Positions 1-9,500 of a stretch of 64,000 nucleotides of DNA are shown here, in pieces. The DNA lies in contig JAQOTA010000015.1 in NCBI GenBank assembly GCA_029532415.1, forward strand, positions 372,001 to 436,000, written 5' to 3'. The translations under genes and the position numbers were made by a program. The first letter of the stretch is position 1, and each line of letters starts with the position of its first letter. The DNA comes from Marasmius tenuissimus. Taxonomy: Eukaryota; Basidiomycota; Agaricomycetes; Agaricales; Marasmiaceae. The notes under the pieces were generated by a model that was not told the DNA's origin, ran no database searches, and saw nothing but the letters and a program-made list of their open reading frames with translations.

Positions 1-36
1 AACAACCCCTTTCCTTGTTCCAAGCCGGCTTCGCCT

Positions 37-1225
37 ATGTGTAACCACCCCCTTCCGATGCCTCAAAAGGACTGCGAAAAATTCCGGAAAGACCTCAAAG
101 ACCGGCTGAAAGAAGCCATACACGCGGTCGCTGGGAAACCAGACGGACGCGTCAGACGCCACAGTTGCTTGCTCCGCGGAAAAATAAACGAAGGGAAGGG
201 CGCCTCCTTCGATAACGTCGGAAGAAAATATAATGTGGTCAGTCTAGCGAACGCACGATCGAAAAACATTCGCTCACTTCTCTTCCACAAGTGCACCACG
301 GCGAAACATGACCACACCTGGCTCCCGCAGTACACTACGGGACCACTACCGTACGAGATTCTGAAGCGGCTGGAAATGATCAGGGCAGGTCACGACGTCC
401 TCAGGGTGCAATACAACCCTGCCGATCCGGCAACGACAAAAGACATCGAGCCGTTCCTTGACGCGATCCGCACGATCACGGACAAGGCCTTCAACGACTT
501 ATATGTTTACGCAGAGACAGGCCATCTTCCGTCGTCGCTCCCATCGGCTCCTTCACCCCTCCCCTCTCCTTCCCTCCCTTCCTCTTCCCCCCCAGCTTCG
601 TCCGGATTCTTCCCGTATTCCCCACTTCCACCCTCTTCCCCGCCCACACCACCCTCCTCCTCCCAGTGGAAGCTCTCAAAAATCCCGAACATGTGGAACA
701 CTCCAAGTCGTTCCCCAGCTTACGCGAAGAAGAAGTATGGCACCGGGCAGCGCCTCCAGGCCAGCCCAACGAAAAGACAGAGTTCTTTTAGCGCGTCGTC
801 ATTGGCGACTAGCTCGAAGTCAACCCTCGATTTGCAACAGGGAAAACGCAAGAGGGCGCCTGAGCCAGAAGTACCGAGGAAAAGGGGCAAAGGTCAGTGC
901 TGAAGTCCTCATTCGTGTTATTGATATGACTCACGCGTTGCGTTAAGTTGTTGAAGTGATCGAGATCACTGACAGCGAAGACGACCAGCCCAAAGCGAGT
1001 GGCTCTAAGGGAAAAGGAAAAGGCCGAGGTGAGAATTGGTGACATCCTCGAGCAAGCTCAGACACTCACTATCTGAAGGATATAGTTCTCGTGCCGGCGA
1101 CTGATGAGGACGATGACAGCGAGTCCGACTCCGACTCCGAGGCTCCTCATTCCATGAGCTCGGGGTGGACTGTTCGCTCTGGCGACTCCTACCCCGTCCG
1201 TCGCTCGAGAAGCCCCAGCTTCTAA
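37..1225 (+). CDS. Basic protein with acidic tail and two SUMO-interaction-like motifs; 5' end open
   Basis: I do not recognise the family. Best model is three exons: 37-892, 948-1028 and 1086-1225, joined by 55- and 57-nt GT-AG introns at phase 1, giving 358 residues. Residues about 1-160 are a charged globular-looking region, about 165-215 are Pro/Ser-rich, and about 225-285 are basic and Ser-rich. Exon 2 begins with VVEVIEITDSEDD and exon 3 with VLVPATDEDDDSES; both are a hydrophobic core followed directly by an acidic/Ser run, the pattern of SUMO-interacting motifs. The frame is open to base 1 without a stop, so the ATG at 37 may be internal and an upstream exon may be missing. A nuclear adaptor that binds SUMO is inference only. 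The gene lies upstream of, and on the same strand as, the SPT5-like and KDZ genes. Confidence 0.6.
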
Positions 1226-1756
1226 GAACCTCGAACAAGGTATACCCTCTCACTCCTTCCCCATCTTCCCTTCCCGTATCGTGATTGTAGTTTCTCTGGT
1301 GATTCCTATTTCTTGACACGCACTTCCGTAGCCATTGTTTCGCTACTGCCGTTGCAGCATCATCGCTTGTAAAATTTGATAGTGAATTGCATCGTTGTGA
1401 CCAAAGGAAAGGACCTGAAAAATGAGTTAGTATCACGACACGAAATGACCAATGGGAGTTCTTGCTCACCTTTGACGACAGCAGATTGTAAGGGCGTCCG
1501 AAGGGACCGCGTTGGTCGTTGGCCTAAAACAGGACGACTGAGCGTCAGCATCGTTGCACGAGGCGACGTGAAATGACCTAGCATGATGTATGCTGGGTGT
1601 TTTGTTTTTTGTCTTAGTTTTTTTTTTTGCTGCTGCGTTCCATGCGAGTCTTTTCGACTCTTTCGTGCACTCAGCTCTCAATGAATTCCTATTGTAATAG
1701 CTACGCTAATTGTACTACAGAGTTGAGGGAGATCTTACCTTGGTAACGGCGGGGAG
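1226..1756. other. Spacer without a recognisable gene
   Basis: This is probably the 3' flank of the preceding gene. It contains a long T tract near 1618-1629 and no convincing coding frame on either strand. Confidence 0.4.
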
Positions 1757-1925
1757 GGGGGAGTTCTGGTTCAAGTTGGAATGAGGTGGCTGTGCAGCCA
1801 GCGTCCCAGGATATGGCGCACGAGCCTGCAAATCTGTCTAACGCCCGATAAGCGCCATAGCCATGGGCGCGAGACTGTGAGCGTCCGATGATGATCTATA
1901 ATTGAAAAAACACTAACCTGGCAAG

Positions 1926-2024
1926 GACTGTATAGCTTAACGGTAAGGCATGCGGCACTCAGTGGTATTTCAGGATTATCGCGAATTCTTGCCGCACATC
2001 CGAGTTCGACTCTCGGTGCAGTCA
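1926..2024 (+). tRNA. Intron-containing tRNA-like gene, isotype unresolved
   Basis: A 7-bp acceptor stem pairs GACTGTA (1926-1932) with TGCAGTC (2017-2023), followed by discriminator A. The A box (TAGCTTAACGG from 1933) and the B box (GAGTTCGACTC from 2002) match the Pol III consensus. The T stem CCGAG/CTCGG is perfect. The anticodon helix is TGCGGCA (1951-1957) with TGCCGCA, closing a roughly 30-nt loop that must include an intron. Loop bases CTCAG would give anticodon CAG (Leu), but the short variable loop does not fit tRNA-Leu, and the alternative register lacks U33. It is either a divergent tRNA gene or a tRNA-derived pseudogene or SINE head. Confidence 0.5.
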
Positions 2025-2031
2025 TGGATTA

Positions 2032-2035
2032 TTTT
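2032..2035 (+). terminator. Pol III T4 terminator
   Basis: TTTT begins 8 nt after the tRNA-like discriminator base, the usual position for Pol III termination. Confidence 0.5.
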
Positions 2036-2155
2036 CTGTATATTTTCTCAACAGGCGCTTCATGGGCGTTAGACAAAATTGCAAGCTCGTGTCCCATATC
2101 TCGGCCATGTTGGCTGCACAGCCACCTCATGCCTCCGTTCACCAGAGACCACCCC

Positions 2156-2629
2156 CATCGAACGTGGTGGTGTCCCTCTCGAGGTAAGTGAACGTTCACC
2201 CTCATCCTTTTAAGAGTACACAATAAGTAGTTACAATACAAAAATTTTTGTGAGACACTGAGTGATCCAAAAGGCGAACACAATCGCCTCGATTTCGCTT
2301 TTGATCGTCGAGAGAGAACAGGCAGCCAGAGATGCTGATGGTTGAAATTTTCAGGCACGCCTGCGGCACCTATGGACTAGGTTGCTACACGTTCCACTCG
2401 TTCAGTTCGGTGCGTTGTATGTTGCGACTATACGAATCGTGCTGACATCTTCTTAGATCTTCCCCGTTGGTTTTACTCTTCAAAATACGTTTTCTTCATC
2501 CATTTATACAACCTTACTCGGTGCGTTACCCACAGCAGATTCACGAGCAGAAGGGCGTTGACCTTCGGACGTTATGCAGGTCCCTTTAATCCAATTCGTA
2601 ATAGTCGAAAAATCAGAAGAAATCTCGCA
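2156..2629. other. Promoter-side spacer of the SPT5-like gene
   Basis: No coding frame or repeat is recognised here. An A/T-rich segment (TTTATACAA near 2502-2510) lies about 125 nt before the start codon and may be core promoter sequence. Confidence 0.3.
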
Positions 2630-5600
2630 ATGGCACCTGGAAAACGCAGAAGAATTGGAGTGGAGTCATTTCTGGACATTGCGGCTGCAGAGGATAGAGA
2701 CGCCTATGACGAAGGGGAATCTGAAGTCGAGGAGGAACGCTTCGAGCTCAGTGATGACGACGACATTGGTACGTTCGTCGGAATAATGTCTATGCAATAT
2801 ACTGACCTTGTTTGTCAGATCCACCCGCTGCTCAGACTACACTCTCGTTCGAAGCCCCCGAAGATCGACAGTCATTTGTGGATGCCTTGTGCGCCGACCT
2901 CACGTCGCGCTATGTCAAGCCACATCTCATTTCAGAAGCCTCCAACATGCAGCAGCCCGTTACAGTTTCTTCCGATACTCAGCAGGCCATAGACCCGTCC
3001 TTGCTGCGTTTAACCCCGAACTTGCAACCGACACCAGGACCCTCCAGACCAACTCCCTCCCCAGCTCCTCTAACTCCCTCGTCTTTGCTATCTCAGCAAC
3101 TCATGCCGCCGCCTATATCATCCTTGCGATCACCGTCCCAGATCCGCAAAGGAAAGCAGAAAGAGACGGAACCTGAAAGCGACGCTCAAGGTTTCTATTC
3201 CTGGGCGCCCTGCATACCATCTGTTTATCCTCAGATGCGCGCCTACCCATCGAAAGACACCCTCGACATTCCACAAGTGAACAAGATAGATCCTTGGGAA
3301 CGCGCCCACACACTTGGGAAGAATGCAGACCGTGCAAACCTTCCAAGCGTGCACCGTGATGACCTTCGCAGGGAAAAGAAACATTATTCTCGCGCGGTCA
3401 GTACTCGCCTCAGGGAGTACGTTGGAGACAACGAATGGGTGATAGTTTGCTCCGGGCCGTATCGCGGTGATGTGGGGTTGGCGATTGGATTGGAGAAAGA
3501 CGAGATAGATGTCAGAGAGGACGAACAACTGGAGGAGATTACCAACAACAAACTGAAGTACCGACCAGCAGAGAAGCGGAGGCGTGATCAGGCAAGAGAG
3601 TGGGAACAGCTTCGTGCAGAACAACGGAAATGGGTCAAAGCTATCAGCCATGAAGCGGAGCTAGAACCAGATCTTCAATGGCTAGAAGATAGTTCAATGT
3701 GCGCTCGCAATAGATTTACGGTCCTGCTCATCCCACGGTTTCCCGGTGGACGCGTGAAGCCAGGACCCCAGGACGTTATCCAACCGTTCACTGATGAAAC
3801 CGACCCTTTCTCTACCCATGGCCTCTTCTACGACAAAGATCACACCGGCGTGGCAGAAAAACAAGGGACGGACATTCTATTATGGAAAGGCGGGGAGTTC
3901 ACCCGCAGTGGTCTCATGAGGGCACATTACTTCAGAGAACAGCTCCTCCTCGCTACCTCCATTCCTCCCAAGCTTGAGGACCTATTCAGGCAGACCAACC
4001 ATCCTGACCTTGAGCTTGCCCCCTTTCCCCACCCCTCCAACTGGTCGTTTGATGAGGGCGAAGAGGTCATCTCGGCCGGAGTGAACGCCACGTTCAAGTA
4101 TCTTCAGGTGAACGCCAGAAGTAACCGCCAACAACTCGCTGTCGTGCACCTCAGGGTGCAGCTAGCACCCAAACCCACCAACAATCCCTATGTCCTCTAC
4201 CCTCGGCCAGCCGATGAGACTCTGGAAGAACAGCGGTTGCGGGAAGAGAAGGAGAGGATACGACGAAAAGAGGAGGAGGCCATCAACAGGGGCGAATACG
4301 CGGTTCCAGTCCGATCTCTCCTCAAGCCGCACAAGAAAGATGATTGGGTTCTCTTGATGACTGGTCGCCACCGAGGTCGATACGGCCGCGTCCTCGTTAG
4401 ACATGGGAACACTATTTCCGTAGTGCTGCCCGAAGAGCGCGTACTCTCTGTATGCCACGTCAACGCAGCGAAGCGCATCCCGACGCCGATGGAAAGAGAC
4501 GCCCGACTTGACATTTTTGGCGAGAAAAGGGAGCTTGTTCCAGTGCCTTGGGTTGGTACTGAGATACGGGTAACGAGAGGACCTTACTGCGGAGTCATCG
4601 GTCGCGTTGAAATGGTGGAAAGAGTTGAAGGGAACCTTGGTAGAAGATTGATGATTGGTTTGTGGGCGGAAGTTGTGCAAAAATTCGTTCTCGTTAATCA
4701 TGATCATATTCTGACCACGAGGTATGTGTTAAACACTTCAACTCTTCACGTTCCTGATTCTAATTCCCTTTACCTTTAGTGGCGCCCAACGTCTCAAAGA
4801 CCTTCAACCCTTGACTGAGACGCAATCACGAGTTTACGGGACCACAACCTCCATGCTCGCCAGCCGTGAACCGTGGCTGGGCACTCGGGTCGCGATCACC
4901 AAGGGTCGGGCCAAGGGCTATCTTGGGTACGTTCGTCGTGTGGATGTTTACTATGGGACAGAGACCCAGAGGGACCGTCATGTGCCGGGAAAGACTGTTG
5001 CGAAACGCCAGGGAATCAGGCTGAGTGTCGAACTCGAGACTCATGTGGCTGTGGACACAGGGCTCGTGGTTCTTGACTACCAGCATGTCCGCGATGTGAA
5101 GACCGGCAGGTTTCTCAACAAAGCTTACCCTGTCCGATCTGGTTCCTTTTACGACTTTCAGCCGGACCTTAAACACCTCCCAGACATAGTAGAGGAGTTG
5201 GATCGCTTGGAGCCGCCCGGCACTCCCCAATGGTCAAGATCGGAAATGGAAATCATGTCGCGTGATAGCACCTTGGAAACTCACTGGGACCCCTACGCAT
5301 CCGTCACCTTACCCGTCGGCACCTTTGGGCCAGACCCCACCGTCCCGAGTCCTCAATCCCCTCTTGCGAACACGGCCGAAACAGTAGACCCCGTTCCCGA
5401 TGAAGAGCCCCTCGATCCTCGGGAACAGATTGCAGCGGCAGAGTTGGAAGCATTCTGTTTGCAGGCATTCAAAGAAGCGGAGGAAGAGGAAGCTGCTGCT
5501 GCCGGACCAGCTCACTGGATCGTGCACCCCAGTCTCGCCGGTCTCAAGATCCAAGCATCCGTCAACGGCAGCGACATCTATCTCGACATCGTCCAAGGAG

Positions 5601-6022
5601 ACTCTGGGGTTATCGTTTACAGGAAGGGTCCCGATGATACGAGGCCTAAAATTGTTCGGGATCTCACCACTATCGATCACGCTCAGGATCGGATCAAGCC
5701 CAGTACCGAGAAGAATCTCATGGTTGTTGTAGGCGGCGAACCTCAGCACATCGGCAAGCTCGTTCGGCGGGTATCCAACTTCTACCGGGACTCAAAGTCG
5801 GACGATAATCATTGGATCGTTGTTGTTGTTATCACGAGGACTAGCCCCACCGCTGTTGAAAACATGACTCCGGAAAGACTTGAGCTAGACCCCAAGACGA
5901 TGTTGGCGAGAGTTTACGAGTCTAGGAAGAGGAGAAAAGAAGCTGATGAGTACATGAAGCTGACTCGCCGGGCGGCACTGGCCAGTAATAGGCGCATGGT
6001 CCCAGTCCGCCCCTTACGTTGA
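2630..6022 (+). CDS. SPT5-like protein with multiple KOW modules
   Basis: Three exons (2630-2768, 2819-4721, 4780-6022) with 50- and 58-nt introns give 1094 residues with no internal stop. The ATG at 2630 begins MAPGKRRR, followed by an acidic stretch to about residue 46, as in the SPT5 N-terminus. KOW-type segments with a G-x-x-x-G core are visible near residues 250-275 (GPYRGDVG), 552-580 (GRHRGRYG), 622-650 (GPYCGVIG) and 710-740 (GRAKGYLG), with another SPT5-like segment at the C-terminus. I cannot place a convincing NGN (SPT4-binding) domain, and there is no CTR heptad-like repeat, so this is unlikely to be the housekeeping elongation factor. A charged coiled segment lies near residues 280-310. 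It lies directly upstream of a KDZ transposase on the same strand, with an HDV-like ribozyme candidate between them. A role in element or host transcription is inference. Confidence 0.8.
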
Positions 6023-6169
6023 TTTCTTCCCTGCGATGACGCCCTTTACTACTAATTCTTACTATTCTTGAGTACTATTCTTGTATCCGTAGCATGAGTT
6101 ATGTATCACACTGGTAACATCTGATCTGAAATTTAGGAATGAATTCGCCCTGCCGTGGCCCCCCTCGAC
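6023..6169. other. Short gap between SPT5-like stop codon and ribozyme candidate
   Basis: Only 147 nt separate the stop codon from the first ribozyme helix. It contains repeated ACTATTCTTG words near 6060-6083. No clear fungal promoter is visible. Confidence 0.4.
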
Positions 6170-6248
6170 CCTCCTGAATGATGTCCGGCCTCTCCGTGGC
6201 CAGGGGGACTAGTAACCGTTCCTAAAACGGTGAAGCGAACAGGACATC
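6170..6248 (+). ncRNA. HDV-like self-cleaving ribozyme candidate A
   Basis: The order of helices matches the HDV nested double pseudoknot. P1 is CCTCCT(G) 6170-6176 with (C)AGGGGG 6201-6207; P2 is GATGTCC 6180-6186 with GGACATC 6242-6248; P3 is GGCC 6187-6190 with GGCC 6198-6201; L3 is TCTCCGT 6191-6197; P4 is ACCGTT 6215-6220 with AACGGT 6226-6231; J4/2 is 6232-6241 and contains GCGAA. L3 ending in CGT and J4/2 GCGAA with a candidate catalytic C at 6236 are the conserved loops of the HDV/CPEB3 class. P1 starts with a C-G pair instead of the usual G-U, so activity is uncertain. It lies between the SPT5-like and KDZ genes. Confidence 0.7.
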
Positions 6249-6464
6249 TTCAACATTGGACCAATAGCCGGGGAATGGTTCCTAGCGCCCAATTTGGTAA
6301 GTTGAACCAGCTCAATTGCCGTCACTCCAACTGATTTTTTTTTCTATTCAGTTCACAATCTCCACTGCATTCCAGCGTGAAAGCCGCCCAGAAACAGTCG
6401 CGATCCATGGTCTTCATTTGGACAATTTCTCCGGAATTCCCGTCAATATAGTTGTGGCCTCCAG
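6234..6464 (+). other. AUG-less coding-like leader of the KDZ gene
   Basis: Two segments, 6234-6296 and 6352-6464, joined over a 55-nt GT-AG intron (6297-6351), form an open frame that continues in phase over a second intron (6465-6536) into the KDZ N-terminus. The frame has no ATG until 6547 and is preceded in frame by TGA at 6231-6233, inside the ribozyme candidate. It includes an IHG-LHLDNFSG-like stretch similar to IHG-VDVHYDGFS in the cassettes at 12.2 and 13.97 kb. It may be 5' UTR with introns, or a leader translated without AUG. Confidence 0.4.
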
Positions 6465-6546
6465 GTGAGTTGTCTCTCCAAGCCCCCTCACTCTCCTTCA
6501 CGCCGTTTTGACGGTTCTTTACTCACTGATCTCCAGCCCGTACTCC

Positions 6547-9500
6547 ATGTATCGAAAGCAACTCAACAAGGAGAAGCGAGCGGCCTTCAACGACAGCGTC
6601 CACGTAGCCACTCCACCTCCGAAGCGTTTACGCGTTCAGGAATTCATCGACGAACGAGGGACGAGCAGGGTGGTCATACCAATCTCATCGAGCGAACCAC
6701 AACCAAATCCAGGGCCTTCGCGTCAGGAGATTCAGCGATTGCCCGCTCCTGAGAAATCGCAAAAAGGAATCGAAGATGTTGAGATGAAGGACATCGAGAA
6801 AGGTGACGACGCAAAGGCAGAGAATAGGGAAAGAATACCTGTAGAAAAGCTAGTTCAGGAAGAGAAGACACGCGTGAGTTTCCTCACACCTTGCGCTGCG
6901 TTCTTTCTCAGCGGTTCTTCATAGCGACTCCAGTTGTTGGGTGATTGGGAAGAGAAAATGGACCAAGCCGTACGGTTATCATTCAAACGCGAAGCTCACG
7001 ACGATGTCATCAAGACATGTTCGTGTGGGGGGGCCACTCGTAAAGTGCGATGCTATGAGTGCCTCAGCTTACCATTGTTATGCGAGCGGTGCTGGATAGC
7101 TGCACACAAACACAATCCTTTACACTGGGCACACGTTTGGTGCGAGGATGGTTTTTTCGTGAAGTACGATATCTCTGCACTAGAGCTCCCCACAGTGTCG
7201 TCTCCCTCTCTCAATCATGACGGAAATGTTTGTCCCAAAACAAAAGCACCGTCCATCCCACTCGGACACGACGGAAATGTTTGTCCCAAGGCCAAAGCCT
7301 CTCATTCCCTCATTGTCACGGATTTCAATGGCGTTCACTCAACCCGTGTCATCTATTGCGATTGCGAACAAGGAGGCCACCGAGATAAATGGACGCAACT
7401 ATACATGAATGACCTCCTCCCATCCACGGTGCTCAAACCGCAGTCCTGTTTTACGTTCCGACTTATGCACCAGTTCCACCTTTTGCGCGTACAGACGACG
7501 GTCAATCCTTTCGATTACATCAAGACTCTGCGCAGGATGTCTAACAATGTATTCACGGGCGACGTTCCGGTATGCCGTTTCTAGTCAGTTTCGATAGTTG
7601 CTCATCTCAAGGATATTCTAGGATTTGTATAAGCAATTCATGAATGCGACACGTGTGTGGGATTTTCTTCAGGACGAGCGGCGGGCTGGTGTCCACCATG
7701 AGTTGTGGAAGTATCTCAAGCTTTCGCAACGACCTGCGAATGACTTGATTGTAGAATGCCCGTCTTGTCCACACCCCGGGGTGAATACGGAAGAGGGCTG
7801 GGAGAAAACACCACCAGACCTGATGTTCGTCTCATTCCTTGCCTTCGCTATGAATCTATCTAACAGTGGTCAAGGCACCTGCATATGACACGACTCACAC
7901 TGGACGGCAACTATCATGCCAACCACTACGCAAAGAAAAACCTAGATCCCAATGACGTATCCATATATTCCGGGCGATCGTATTTCCCCATCGCAAGCGT
8001 GTATAACGAACATTGCGGTTTTAAGGAGCCAACTTCCACTGAGGTGTGTACGTTCTCCCTCTCATCGGACATGGATCACTCAATCTGCATTGAAGAAATC
8101 AGTTTGTGGGCACCTGAACACGATCAGTAAACAGAACAAGGTGAAGTTCAAAAACATGGACATTAGCGGTATTGTCAACTGCCAGTGTTGCCACGTTTTT
8201 ATCAGGACTTCCGCGAACCTGAAATGCGCTGAGAGGTAAGCAACGTTCACTTCCAATTTCCCGCAATCCTCGCTGATTGGGCCTCTTCAAGGTGGGTCTG
8301 CGTTGACGACTGCCTGGCTCGAGCAGTCGCGCAGACAGCCTCTCCAAATGGGGAGGAGCAAAGCGGGCCGTTCGTCGTCAGTTACGATGCTATGTGTAGC
8401 TACTGCAAGTATATCATCGACAGGTGGATAGAAACGCACCCAGAGTACGTTTACCTGGCCGGGCAGATGCTTTGGGTCATACCTGTCTGTCACTGCCGTA
8501 ATCATATCGCCAGCTGCGAGCCGCTTTACTTGTACGTTTACAAGTCGGGTGTAGGCCTTTTCAAAGGAGAAACGGCGGAACAGCCATGGGATACGATCAA
8601 TCGTTGGGGGGCCTCTACCCGCCAGATGAACTTGGGCTTACGAGAGGATGTCCTTATTCTCGTATTCGGAGACTGGAACTGGAGGAAAACTGTCGGTTTG
8701 GGTGAGTTCAGTTGTCTCCTTTTGCCGCGTTTACTTCATGTTCCGTGTTCATTGGTCTGTTCCCAATACATCGCTCTCTTCCGCTGTTCACTCTCTCCCG
8801 TGTTCCTTTTCTGCCGTTCACTTCCACACGCTGGGATTCACTCCCCCTGATCGCGTACCACAGCTGACAACAACGTTCACAGCATTACTGCTTTATAATG
8901 AGATTCTGAGTCTTCGTTCCCAGTACTCCAAAAAACGGGACTCTCTCATAGGGCTCTGGCTTCTTCATCCGGAGAAGGCACTTGAATGGAACGCTGCCGA
9001 TAGGTCACCCAAGGTCGATCCCAAGAGAAAGCGATCCGTTAAGTCCGTTTACATGCATGATGAAAATGACAAAGGTTCGGATCACGCTGTATTACCCGAT
9101 GCCATGGAAGGACTTAGCCCTTCACGTAGCACCGACCCTCAAATCCATAGTGGACGCAATGAAGGCATCACGGGAAGATTTCGAGACCCCATCCGGTCGG
9201 CAGATGCTGGGCGTGGCGGCCACATACCTGGATGAGGGTTTGGCAATTGCTTTTATCCAGTACGTGATCTTGACCTACCACGTTCGACGGCAACTGACGA
9301 TCGATCTTAAGGGAGCACCTAAGAAGACTCGTCGACAAACATGACAAATCGAAGGTCCCCGACCCGGCTGTGGAGAAAGAGATCAGGATACGACGAACGA
9401 AGTGTGAAGCTCGTATAACCAGCTTTCGGAAGACGCAGGTGGACTTGATGACACCCGACGCCGCCTCACATTACCGGAACAGCCCTCCATGCCATCCCGA

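Larger units (their letters stand above)
1757..2155. repeat. Imperfect inverted repeat enclosing a tRNA-like gene
   Basis: The arm at 1781-1856 is a near match to the reverse complement of 2054-2130 over about 76 nt, and weaker similarity extends outward to about 1757 and 2155. The two arms are separated by about 200 nt that hold the tRNA-like unit. The arms do not read as protein. They may be terminal inverted repeats of a small non-autonomous element or the result of a local inverted duplication. Confidence 0.7.

Noticed and set aside
1951..1990. Assignment of the tRNA-like gene to Leu(CAG) or Glu(CTC)
   Set aside because: CAG needs a long variable arm that is missing, and CTC lacks U33, so no isotype is given.
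3130..3651. Minus-strand open frames under the SPT5-like gene, and similar ones under Gag-Pol
   Set aside because: They mirror strongly supported coding sequence on the + strand and have no domain or splice structure of their own.
6170..6248. Hammerhead or twister ribozyme
   Set aside because: The hammerhead core CUGANGA/GAAA is absent and the helices nest as a double pseudoknot, which fits HDV-like topology instead.
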